This document shows positions 35,543 to 43,751 of a stretch of 64,000 nucleotides of DNA, piece after piece. The notes under the pieces were generated by a model, which was given only the letters and a program-made list of their open reading frames with translations, did no database searches and was not told the origin of the DNA. Source of the stretch: Coraliomargarita sp. (GTDB lineage Bacteria; Verrucomicrobiota; Verrucomicrobiia; Opitutales; Coraliomargaritaceae). Made by a program: the position numbers and the translations under genes. The stretch spans positions 144,489-208,488 of the forward strand of contig PAAN01000018.1 in assembly GCA_002699365.1 (NCBI GenBank), written 5' to 3'. Numbering within the stretch: position 1 is the stretch's first letter; every line of letters starts with the position of its first letter.

Positions 35543-37825
35543 ATGAAAAAAAATCTGCTAATTAACATCACTATTGCACTGCTTAGCTTATTAACTGTAA
35601 TGCATGCTCAAGTACGAACAAGCTCATCTGCAGTGGAGCCGCAATCCGAATCACCAGAGGTTGAGATTGGTACACTTATTCTTAGTGATGAATCTGCGCT
35701 GCAGGTACTCGACTTATTGGAGCAGCTTACTGGTAAGATTATTCTGCGCCGCCAAGATTTATCTCCTGCTAAAATCAATTTTAACTCTCGAGGTTCAATT
35801 ACCCAAGGCGAGGCAGTGCTCGCGCTGGAAAGCTTGCTTACACTCAACGGAATCATGCTCACCGAGATGGGTGGTCGCTTCATGAAAGCTGTACCTGCGA
35901 CAGAAGTAAACCGGCATGTTCCAGAAATGCTAATCGGTAGTACTCTAGAGCTAGCGCCAAGTCAGCAAATCTACGCTAAACTATTTCGCTTTAAATATTT
36001 AAATGCAGAACAAACCAGCGCCTCAATAATCACCCCGCTAATGTCGCAAAGTTCTAGTTTTGTACTATTCCCAAAATCGAATGCACTCCTTATCACCGAT
36101 GCACTAATCAATTTGCAACGTATCGAAACTATTGTGACGGAAGCTGACCAGCCGCAAGAGTTACGAGAAACAATGGAGTTTGTTAAACTCAATTACATTC
36201 AAGCAGATGAAATGCAAAAGCAACTCGAAGACTTGATAAATGGGCCTCTAAAAAGTTATTTAGAGGGCAACACAAGTGTCACTGCTGACGAGCGTACCAA
36301 TCAACTTATCATCGTATCTCATCCTGTAAACCTAGAGATGATTATGGATGTTGTTGAAAAAGTAGATGTGGACGCCGCACCACTTACCGGCAGTGAAGTG
36401 TTTCAGCTGCGGCAAGCAAAAGCAGAAGAAGTCGTCCCTATCATTGAGGATATTATCTCTGGTCAAGAAGAAGGTCGTGAGGAAGACGCGAAAGTTGCCC
36501 GAGAGAAACAAAGCGAGAACGCTAATAACCAAGCACCACAAACACAGGCGCCTAACACAGTGAATGCACGCAGCTCATTGGGCGGCAGCGAGTCTAATAG
36601 TGCCTTACAGTTCTCTAACTTTGTAGGATTGTCAGCTGACGAGCGCACCAATTCTATTGTGGCTTATGGCACCCAAAGTGATTTGCGCACGATTAGAGAA
36701 CTCATTGATAAAATAGATATTCCTCTGCCCCAAGTTCGTATCGAAGCAATTATAACTGAAGTTACATTAGATGAAGATCAGGCCAGTGGATTCAATCGCT
36801 TTAATCTTGAATATGCAGGTGGCTTAACCCAATTAACTGGCAGTCTCGGATCAATTGCATCAACAACTGCCGCTTCTTTACTAGATGAAAGTGGAAATTT
36901 AATAGATGCAAGTGATAATATACTACCTAATATATCTAAATGGGAGGGTAAATATTCATTAGATGCCATTTTAGACATCGCTGAAAGTGACAATATGATT
37001 AAAATATTATCAACGCCTTCTATCGTAGTCAGCCATAATGAAGAAGGGGTCATTAATGTCAGCCAATCGCGGCCCTTTCAAACAGGCTCCACTTCATTTA
37101 CATCGAGTGTAGGAAATGTCCAAACACAAGTCGAATACCGCGATGTTGGAATCAAGCTCTCCGCCACTCCCCTTATTGGAGCCGATGGATCTGTGCAGCT
37201 GCAAATTGAGCAGACTATTGATACTGTTCAAGCTGTGAGTAAATCCTCCACTGCTGATGGTTCCATTGATACCCAACCCATTATCGGCAAGCGAGAAGCC
37301 AATTCTACAATTACCGTGAATGATGGTGACGTAATTATACTCGGGGGGTTGCAGGAAAATAAGAAAGATATATCTAACACCTACTTTCCTGTCATTGGTA
37401 GATTGCCAGTACTAAAGAAAGTCTTCAGCGGAGAAACCGTCAAGTATACACGCTCGGAGCTCATCATTTTCATTCGGCCAACTATCTTGAAAAACCCTAT
37501 GGAAACCAATAAGATGAGCCTAGAAGCTATCCATCGATTAAAGGAGCGGGACGCAGTGCAGGAATACCTAGATACTGGAACAACTGGAGATATCTACATG
37601 GATGGTAGCGCCTTTGAAGATAAGCCCATACGTAAGGCTAAAAATATAAATAATAGATATAGGCAATCGGGCCGTATAAGAAATCAACAAAATTTGAATA
37701 CGAAGCAGAAAATACCTGATGAACCTACAGAGACTACTTTAGAAATCGATGATACTGCTAGTAATTTAGACAAACCCTACTTAAGGGAGAAAATCCGTGA
37801 ACTGTGGAAAACATCTAATAATTAA
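35543..37825 (+). CDS. gspD: type II secretion outer-membrane secretin GspD
   Basis: GspD forms the outer-membrane channel. The 760-residue protein has a signal peptide (about 1-22). N-domains follow, with the repeated motif seen at VTADERTNQLIIVSHPVNLE and LSADERTNSIVAYGTQSDLR. The central secretin segment contains VRIEAIITEVTLDEDQASGF and ILSTPSIVVSHNEEGVINVS, with VEYRDVGIKLSATP, GKREANSTITVNDGDVIILG and RSELIIFIRPTIL near the C-terminus. The last 100 residues form a charged extension. It lies 37 bp after gspM. Confidence 0.95.
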   Translation: MKKNLLINITIALLSLLTVMHAQVRTSSSAVEPQSESPEVEIGTLILSDESALQVLDLLEQLTGKIILRRQDLSPAKINFNSRGSITQGEAVLALESLLTLNGIMLTEMGGRFMKAVPATEVNRHVPEMLIGSTLELAPSQQIYAKLFRFKYLNAEQTSASIITPLMSQSSSFVLFPKSNALLITDALINLQRIETIVTEADQPQELRETMEFVKLNYIQADEMQKQLEDLINGPLKSYLEGNTSVTADERTNQLIIVSHPVNLEMIMDVVEKVDVDAAPLTGSEVFQLRQAKAEEVVPIIEDIISGQEEGREEDAKVAREKQSENANNQAPQTQAPNTVNARSSLGGSESNSALQFSNFVGLSADERTNSIVAYGTQSDLRTIRELIDKIDIPLPQVRIEAIITEVTLDEDQASGFNRFNLEYAGGLTQLTGSLGSIASTTAASLLDESGNLIDASDNILPNISKWEGKYSLDAILDIAESDNMIKILSTPSIVVSHNEEGVINVSQSRPFQTGSTSFTSSVGNVQTQVEYRDVGIKLSATPLIGADGSVQLQIEQTIDTVQAVSKSSTADGSIDTQPIIGKREANSTITVNDGDVIILGGLQENKKDISNTYFPVIGRLPVLKKVFSGETVKYTRSELIIFIRPTILKNPMETNKMSLEAIHRLKERDAVQEYLDTGTTGDIYMDGSAFEDKPIRKAKNINNRYRQSGRIRNQQNLNTKQKIPDEPTETTLEIDDTASNLDKPYLREKIRELWKTSNN

Positions 37826-37843
37826 TCGTTCGTCATCAAAAAC

Positions 37844-38383
37844 ATGCAAAAAATGCAAATAAGTCTAAAGACTGCCATAACTACTTTTGTAGTAGCGGTT
37901 TTTATATCCAATCCACTGATTGGCAATAATTTAGAATTACCTAAGAATAGTCCATTTCTTCCACATAATTATGGCGTTAAAAAAGTGACAACTCGCCCTC
38001 AACCTGTTGGAGGTAATGGACTTATTTCACGGCAAATAGAATTTCGAGGTATTATCGAACTCGGTGGTAGCTATCGCTTTAGCCTACACAACAAAAAGGA
38101 AAATAAAGGCTATTGGGTGAGCGAGAATGAAGGATCCAATGGAATAAAAGCCATAAATTATAACCCCCAGTCTATGTCGCTGACTCTCAGTATGAATGGA
38201 ACGATTGAACAATTGACCTTAATCTCTGCAAACGAAAGCCCGTTACCGGTAGCCGTGTCTGCGCCCCCCAATAAAGGAGCCTCACCACCAGGCCCTGCAA
38301 CTTTAGCTGCTCCAAAACCGCAGACAACCAATAAGGCTCGTGTGGTTCCCCGCCGCAGAGTCATTCTACCCAAGAAAAACTAG
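37844..38383 (+). CDS. small exported protein of the T2SS operon, GspC-like candidate
   Basis: This 179-residue protein has an N-terminal hydrophobic segment (about residues 10-27) that could be a signal peptide or membrane anchor. A compact beta-rich domain follows (FRGIIELGGSYRFSLHN, then GYWVSENEGSNGIKA), and a Pro/Ala/Lys/Arg-rich C-terminal tail. The beta domain and location after gspD resemble the homology region of GspC/PilP, which joins inner-membrane platform and secretin, but similarity is weak. It ends 4 bp before the lipB start. Confidence 0.55.
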   Translation: MQKMQISLKTAITTFVVAVFISNPLIGNNLELPKNSPFLPHNYGVKKVTTRPQPVGGNGLISRQIEFRGIIELGGSYRFSLHNKKENKGYWVSENEGSNGIKAINYNPQSMSLTLSMNGTIEQLTLISANESPLPVAVSAPPNKGASPPGPATLAAPKPQTTNKARVVPRRRVILPKKN

Positions 38384-38387
38384 CAGT

Positions 38388-39029
38388 ATGCTAACCGTCA
38401 TCGATTGGGGCCGCACCAATTATTCGGATGCCTTGGAGCAACAAAAATCCTTGGTTCAACAGAGAATTAATGGTCAAATTGGAGATACTTTAATAATAAC
38501 GGAGCATAATCCTGTATTTACTACGGGAATGCGAAAAGGTGCTTCTAAACATTTGATTTGGTCAGCCAAGCAACTAGCACACCGAGGCATTGAATTTTTG
38601 GAGTCTAATCGCGGTGGTGACATCACCTACCATGGTCCTGGCCAGATAGTGGTGTACCCAATTGTTTCTCTTCAAGCTCGTAAAGATCTACATGCCTATT
38701 TACGCGACCTTGAATTAGTTGTGATACAAACACTTAGTCATTTCAATTTAGAAAGTTCAAGAAGGGATGGAAAAACTGGAATTTGGCTCGAAAATCAACG
38801 AAAAATATGTGCCATAGGAGTTGCAGTTCGATCTTGGATCACCTACCACGGACTTGCATTAAATCTTAATCCCGACCTATCTAACTATAACGGTATTGTA
38901 CCTTGCGGTATTACGGATGGAGAAGTAACTTCCCTAGCAATGGAAATGACCAATCCACCCTCTTCAAAATCGATTAAATCACGATTAGCAGTTGAGTTTG
39001 AAGCTATTTTTGCAACTATTGGAAATTGA
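38388..39029 (+). CDS. lipB: octanoyltransferase LipB
   Basis: LipB moves octanoyl groups from acyl carrier protein onto lipoyl domains. I chose the ATG at 38388 because the family N-terminus (LTVIDWGRTNYSDALEQQ) follows; the open frame extends upstream into the preceding gene. The 213-residue protein has RGGDITYHGPGQIVVYPI, the lysine in KICAIGVAVRSWITYHG, and the catalytic cysteine in IVPCGITDGEVTSL. lipA follows with a single base between stop and start, so the two are coupled. Confidence 0.96.
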   Translation: MLTVIDWGRTNYSDALEQQKSLVQQRINGQIGDTLIITEHNPVFTTGMRKGASKHLIWSAKQLAHRGIEFLESNRGGDITYHGPGQIVVYPIVSLQARKDLHAYLRDLELVVIQTLSHFNLESSRRDGKTGIWLENQRKICAIGVAVRSWITYHGLALNLNPDLSNYNGIVPCGITDGEVTSLAMEMTNPPSSKSIKSRLAVEFEAIFATIGN

Positions 39030-39030
39030 T

Positions 39031-39969
39031 ATGGAGAATCGTAAACCTACGTGGCTACGCGCCAAACTGCCAACGAGTGCTGGCTACAAAGCGACTCGTG
39101 AAATTGTAGATACTCATAATCTACACACAGTATGTAAAAGCGCGCAGTGCCCGAATATGGGAGAGTGTTGGTCTCGTGGAACTGCTACGGTAATGATTCT
39201 TGGTAATGTTTGTACTCGTTCTTGCTCTTTTTGTGCTATCCAAACGGGTCGACCAACAGAACTCGATTTAGGTGAGCCAGCCCGAGTGGCTGAATCCATA
39301 GCTAAGATGGATTTAAAATACACAGTTGTTACATCTGTCGCTAGAGATGATCTAAAAGATGGTGGCGCCTCGGTATGGGCAGCCACGATTAGAGCGATTC
39401 GTTATCGTAAACCAGATTGTGCCATCGAAGTACTAACTGCAGACTTTCGTGGGCAGCAAGAATATCTCGATATTGTACTCGATGCCTGCCCCGATATTTT
39501 CAATCACAATATGGAAACGGTAAAGCGTCTGCAACGACCCATACGAAAAACGGCTCGTTACGAACGTTCTTTGTGGGTCTTAAAACATGCAAAGAGTCGT
39601 GGTTTCATAACAAAATCTGGCATTATGCTTGGCATTGGTGAAGAAGAAGCGGAGATCCAACAAACCTTGCAAGACATGGTCGATGTAGGAGTCGATATTC
39701 TAACAATCGGACAATACTTACAGCCTACGAAAAAGCACTCTCCTATCGACCGTTGGGTGACACCGGAAGAATTTCAGAAGTGGAAACAATATGCTCTAGA
39801 AATCGGCTTCGGCGTCTGTGAATCAGGCCCTCTTGTGCGCTCCTCTTACCACGCGGATGAACAATCAGATGTGTTTGACGTACTAGCGCGTCGTAAGGAA
39901 ATGCTCGCTAGACAAGAGCTCGCAAATACTAAGAGTAAACAAGTTAAAAAAGAGCTATCTGAAGTCTAA
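39031..39969 (+). CDS. lipA: lipoyl synthase LipA
   Basis: LipA is a radical SAM enzyme that inserts sulfur at C6 and C8 of octanoyl chains to make lipoate. The start at 39031 (MENRKPTWLRAKLPTSAGY) fits the family. The auxiliary cluster motif is CKSAQCPNMGEC, and the radical SAM motif is CTRSCSFC followed by A-IQTGRP. The C-terminal RSSYHA motif carries the sacrificial-cluster serine. Length 312. It converges on pyrD with 10 bp between the stops. Confidence 0.97.
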   Translation: MENRKPTWLRAKLPTSAGYKATREIVDTHNLHTVCKSAQCPNMGECWSRGTATVMILGNVCTRSCSFCAIQTGRPTELDLGEPARVAESIAKMDLKYTVVTSVARDDLKDGGASVWAATIRAIRYRKPDCAIEVLTADFRGQQEYLDIVLDACPDIFNHNMETVKRLQRPIRKTARYERSLWVLKHAKSRGFITKSGIMLGIGEEEAEIQQTLQDMVDVGVDILTIGQYLQPTKKHSPIDRWVTPEEFQKWKQYALEIGFGVCESGPLVRSSYHADEQSDVFDVLARRKEMLARQELANTKSKQVKKELSEV

Positions 39970-39979
39970 TCTAGCTTGG

Positions 39980-41044
39980 CTAGACCCACTCTTCGCCACG
40001 ACTCTTGAGAGCATTTGCTAGAACTCTAGCAAAAAATGGCCCGCGGTAAATCCAACCTGTGTAGAGTTGTACCATTGCAGCACCTGCATCCATCTTCTCC
40101 CCTGCAGATTCAGGTGAATCAATTCCACCAACACCAATAATTGGCAAACGACCCAAAGTTGCACGGTGAATATAATTAATGACTTCGCTTGAACGTTGGC
40201 GAATAAAAGCTCCTCCACTCAAGCCCCCTGTTTGATTTGAAATTAATCCAGCGGGGCGAGCGATCGTTGTATTAGTAGCAATGATACCATCAAATCCTAG
40301 ATCCAATAAGACTTCGATGATAACGTCGATTTCTGGGTATGTTAAATCAGGAGCTATCTTCAACAACATCGGATGCGGTAGACGTCCAAGTTTTTTTGCA
40401 TGGCTTTTGTTAGCATCTCTTAATGATTGAAGTAAATCACGTAAATACTCAGCAGATTGTAATTCACGTAATCCTTGGGTATTTGGACTGCTAATATTAA
40501 CTGTAAAATAATCAGCTTGGTCCGCAAGAATATGGAAGCAGGCTAAATAATCTTCTACTGCTTGGTCTAGTGGAGTAGCTTTAGCTTTTCCTATATTTAC
40601 TCCGACTGGCATGCGCCGTTTACCTTTAGGGTAATTTTTAGTGAGGCATTTAAGCATGGCTTCTGCACCATGATTATTAAAGCCCATGCGATTAATTAAA
40701 GCGCTGTGCTCAGGATAGCGGAAAAGCCTTGGGCGAGGGTTGCCAGGTTGAGCCTTCGGTGTAACAGTCCCAACTTCTGCATGTCCGAACCCAAGTGCTT
40801 CAATGGCACGTACAAACTCCGCATCTTTGTCCATACCTGCTGCCAAGCCAACACGGTTAGGGAACTCTAAACCAAACAATTTTACTGGCTTATCTTCTTT
40901 AACTTGATTGCAGGCTCGTAAGAATCGACATAATCCAGGCACACGGCCGGTAGCAATCAATACTTGGCGCCCCCGATCATGCGCCTGTTCGGGATCGATT
41001 TGAAAGAGTGCTGGACGCACAATATTTTCATAAATATAACCCAT
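39980..41044 (-). CDS. pyrD: dihydroorotate dehydrogenase, class 2 (quinone-linked)
   Basis: PyrD oxidises dihydroorotate to orotate in pyrimidine synthesis. The 354-residue protein has an N-terminal membrane-associating extension (the first 40 residues, including PEQAHDRGRQVL). The FMN-barrel motifs are PNRVGLAAGMDKDAEFV and FTVNISSPNTQGLRELQ (catalytic serine in this segment), then GLSGGAFIRQRSSEVI and IIGVGGIDSPESAGEKMDAG. The serine base and extension place it in class 2. No other pyr gene is adjacent; a 215 bp AT-rich interval separates it from the acidic protein gene. Confidence 0.96.
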   Translation of the reverse strand: MGYIYENIVRPALFQIDPEQAHDRGRQVLIATGRVPGLCRFLRACNQVKEDKPVKLFGLEFPNRVGLAAGMDKDAEFVRAIEALGFGHAEVGTVTPKAQPGNPRPRLFRYPEHSALINRMGFNNHGAEAMLKCLTKNYPKGKRRMPVGVNIGKAKATPLDQAVEDYLACFHILADQADYFTVNISSPNTQGLRELQSAEYLRDLLQSLRDANKSHAKKLGRLPHPMLLKIAPDLTYPEIDVIIEVLLDLGFDGIIATNTTIARPAGLISNQTGGLSGGAFIRQRSSEVINYIHRATLGRLPIIGVGGIDSPESAGEKMDAGAAMVQLYTGWIYRGPFFARVLANALKSRGEEWV

Positions 41045-41260
41045 AATAATAATTTAAACGACTCAACTTTAGAAGATTAGAAGCTAAGGTTAATTACATT
41101 CTTAACAAGTAAAATGGAATTTACAAAAAATTCTCTATTTAAGCCCTTTACAAGCGCTCTCGCTGTAGATTTACCGAATAGTGTGCGATTTTTATAAAAC
41201 ACAAAATAAAACATATAATTTAATCGCTACAATAAAATTTAATCAGCACATTTCTGAAGA

Positions 41261-41986
41261 ATGACAAATACGACTTCAAAACTCACATGGTGTAAGGCTA
41301 GAATCGGTGAAGACATGAATTGGTGGATTCAAGAGATCAGCGATCCTATTCACTGGGACATTGATGGCTTGGGCATCATTGATCCAAGACAGTTCCAACA
41401 CATCCTAGATTTAATTGAATCTCTTTCTGATTATGGACTGCAGAATGAATTAGTTGAAGAGGCTTTTTATTCTTTTGCTATCGATACAATCGAAAAAGAT
41501 AAGAGCGTTCTTTTAAAGCGTATTAATGATAGTATTCTCGAAAGTGAAGAACAACTATTTGCCCTGCCTAATGTAATGGATGAAGAAAAAGGTCCCTATG
41601 CCGATCTAATCAATCATATTACCAAACTTAGAGTAAAGCTACTCAATGATTTAATAGACTTTTCACAAAGCTTCACTATCGAAGAACTAGAAGAAGAAAT
41701 ACGTGAGACTCAGAATAATGACTTTATGGAAGGAAGAGCCAGTCACTTCTTTAATGAGATGACCGCTATCCTCGAATATGTCCCTGAAGGGTTTGAACTC
41801 GACGATGAAGATAGTAGCGGGCCCAAATCAGAAGATGAGGAACTACAAAAAGAACTCTCTGACGTTGAGGCCGATACTAGTGAAACCATAGAGGCTGATG
41901 ATACTATGAAGTGGGAAGAGGAGGAAGAAGAGGAGGGTCAAGATGACTACAAGGAACAAACTTCTCCGCCGGAAGAAAACAATTAG
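41261..41986 (+). CDS. acidic uncharacterised protein
   Basis: This 241-residue protein is very acidic, with a C-terminal tail of repeated Glu/Asp (about residues 190-241) that is probably disordered. The N-terminal half is helical (for example FQHILDLIESLSDYGLQNE). There is no signal peptide, membrane helix or recognisable family. It is convergent with the SafE-like membrane protein, 18 bp between stops. The upstream 216 bp to pyrD is AT-rich and holds nothing else I can identify. Confidence 0.65.
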   Translation: MTNTTSKLTWCKARIGEDMNWWIQEISDPIHWDIDGLGIIDPRQFQHILDLIESLSDYGLQNELVEEAFYSFAIDTIEKDKSVLLKRINDSILESEEQLFALPNVMDEEKGPYADLINHITKLRVKLLNDLIDFSQSFTIEELEEEIRETQNNDFMEGRASHFFNEMTAILEYVPEGFELDDEDSSGPKSEDEELQKELSDVEADTSETIEADDTMKWEEEEEEEGQDDYKEQTSPPEENN

Positions 41987-42004
41987 CTTTCTGTAAGCTG
42001 GAAT

Positions 42005-42766
42005 CTATTGACATATCCAATCGATCGTACTCTCGATGCCAAGAGTTGCCCGCAATCGCCACATAACAACAATAGCTGCGCACAATGCAATCGCACGTTG
42101 TATGGTTGAAAGAAAACTAATTGCCTGACTTTTTTGTAAGCGAAACAATTGACTTTGCGCTAGCCAGAGTAGAGGCATTGTACCAACTCCGAATCCAGCA
42201 GCAAATTCAGCTCCTTTAAGTGCTGATCCAGAAAATAAGGCTAGTCCCAAAATCATATACAGGGGACCGCATGGAAGAAGCGGGCTAGTGAAACCAAAAA
42301 CAGCTGCTCTGGATACTGGACTATCAGCAATTTTTCTTAAGGAAATTTTTTGGTAGATGCTGCCTAACCATAAAGGTTTTGGGTAAAATCGATCCAGACG
42401 AAATGCAATTGTTAGAAAAAAAATAACCAAGACCCATGGTAAATAGTTTAACCATGAGTTATGTAGTATATTTATTAAGCCACCTCCAAAAGCGCCAGCT
42501 AAAGCACCAACTATAATATATCCTATGAGTTTACTTAAATGGTAAGAACTCATTATTATATGGGGATTTTCCCCATTTGTACCACTCGTTAAAAAAGCGC
42601 AGGATAGAGGGCCACACATAGCAACACAGTGGACGCTGGAAACAAGCCCAGCAATAAATGCAGTTGCTCCACTATAAATTGATAATTCTACAAACACGGC
42701 ACTTAAAATGCTAAACACATAGCAAATAGCAATCAGACAAGTATTAAGACGAAAAACATCCGCCAT
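42005..42766 (-). CDS. sulfite exporter TauE/SafE or UreH-like membrane protein
   Basis: This polytopic membrane protein of 253 residues has about six to seven hydrophobic helices. The motif VHCVAMCGPLSCAFL near residues 38-55 and the second PLLPCGPLYMILGLALFSGSA motif (about 165-185) are the paired MCGP/PCGP-type cysteine motifs of COG2836 (SafE/UreH/DsbD-like) proteins. Members are linked to cytochrome oxidase maturation or metal transport. No ccoN or ccoG genes adjoin it here. Transport of sulfite is only one family guess. Confidence 0.8.
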   Translation of the reverse strand: MADVFRLNTCLIAICYVFSILSAVFVELSIYSGATAFIAGLVSSVHCVAMCGPLSCAFLTSGTNGENPHIIMSSYHLSKLIGYIIVGALAGAFGGGLINILHNSWLNYLPWVLVIFFLTIAFRLDRFYPKPLWLGSIYQKISLRKIADSPVSRAAVFGFTSPLLPCGPLYMILGLALFSGSALKGAEFAAGFGVGTMPLLWLAQSQLFRLQKSQAISFLSTIQRAIALCAAIVVMWRLRATLGIESTIDWICQ

Positions 42767-42816
42767 TTAATGAAAAATCTTCCCTCCATAAAGCTTGTTC
42801 TAGTTAATATAGAATT

Positions 42817-42978
42817 ATGAAAAAGGATCATCTAATGTCCATGAAATCGTAAATTTTTAACAGCAGTGCAGATTCTCAAAAAGAAGGCAAAATGTCTCAT
42901 ACTTTATCTTCGCAAATCGATTATTCTAAAATTTTGTTATGATCCAAAAAAAATCGAAAGTATACTTATAAATGAAAA
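42817..42978 (+). repeat. copy A of 160 bp duplicated segment upstream of luxR-type gene
   Basis: This segment aligns with 57674-57831 at about 85-90% identity (hand count: about 20 mismatches and two small gaps). Both copies end exactly at a downstream ATGAAAA start. Copy A runs from an ATG remnant of the 3' end of an AraC-type regulator reading frame (codons MKKDHLMSMKS, then stop; the matching gene in copy B reads MRKDHLVSISS, then stop). After the stop there is a conserved non-coding portion carrying TCAAAAAG and AGGCAAAATGTCTCATAC. It lies between the divergent SafE-like gene and the LuxR-type regulator. Confidence 0.85.
42892..42942 (+). other. candidate small ORF in copy A of the duplicated segment (short form)
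   Basis: ATG at 42892 reads MSHTLSSQIDYSKILL then TGA (16 residues), after a weak purine run (AAGGCAAA). The matching small ORF in copy B shares the first nine codons almost exactly (MSHTLSSQI), but a one-base deletion changes the frame after codon 13 and lengthens it to 36 residues, ending inside the GH130 gene. Whether either is translated is unknown. Confidence 0.35.
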
Positions 42979-43628
42979 GCGTCATATTAATTGAAAATGG
43001 AAATTTACTGCGAAACCTTCTAGCTCTTGCTATTAGTAGATTACCAGAGCTCAATTTAATCGCGGAAGCTAGTAACAGTTTGGAAGGGTATGATTTATGC
43101 TTAAAAAACAAACCTGATTTAGTTATTATCGATTTACTCTCACCAGGACTGCATGGTTTTGAACTACTCAGTCGTCTAAAAAAAAGGTGGCCAAATCAAA
43201 ATGTATTAATTTGTACTTCTGTAGATTGTAGATCCGCACTTAGAAAATTAATAAAAATTGGAATAACAGGATATATTCACAAAAGTGCTAGCCTCTACGA
43301 ACTAGAAGTAGCAATCAAACAGACCGCCGATGGTACAAGCTACTTTAACTCAGACGCAGCAAAAGTAATACGTGAGCTACTGGACTCTGAAAAATCTGAG
43401 AATACGGATCCCCTAGATTCTATAACTAAAAGAGAGCGTGAAATTATTATTTTAGTAGCAGAAGCTAATACTAATAAAGAAATAGCAATTAAGCTAGGCA
43501 TGAGCGTTAGGACTGCCGATACGCACCGTGCAAATATCTTAAAAAAGCTACAATTACCAAATTCAGTAGCATTGACACGATGGGCAGTCACAAATGATCT
43601 CGTTAGTACAATCTACAGCAAATCGTAA
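42972..43628 (+). CDS. LuxR-type response regulator (orphan)
   Basis: This 218-residue two-component regulator has a receiver domain at about residues 1-120 and a LuxR/FixJ-type HTH at the C-terminus (LDSITKREREIIILVAEANT, then LGMSVRTADTHRANILKKL). The phosphoacceptor aspartate is in LVIIDLLSPGL, with the conserved Thr/Ser in ICTSVD and Lys in HKSASL. At the N-terminal acidic pocket the usual Asp-Asp reads Glu-Asn (LIENGN), so phosphorylation or metal binding may be weaker. No histidine kinase gene is adjacent. It is preceded by copy A of the duplicated segment. Confidence 0.9.
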   Translation: MKSVILIENGNLLRNLLALAISRLPELNLIAEASNSLEGYDLCLKNKPDLVIIDLLSPGLHGFELLSRLKKRWPNQNVLICTSVDCRSALRKLIKIGITGYIHKSASLYELEVAIKQTADGTSYFNSDAAKVIRELLDSEKSENTDPLDSITKREREIIILVAEANTNKEIAIKLGMSVRTADTHRANILKKLQLPNSVALTRWAVTNDLVSTIYSKS

Positions 43629-43751
43629 AAATCTAAACGGTTAGGGGCACAGTACTAGATTGATTTGAAAAGCCCTTTGCTAGAAGAGACTACATAATAG
43701 CAAGTGCTTTTGCAGGCACATTAAAAAAGAAGCTATAATTAATAATTGTCC

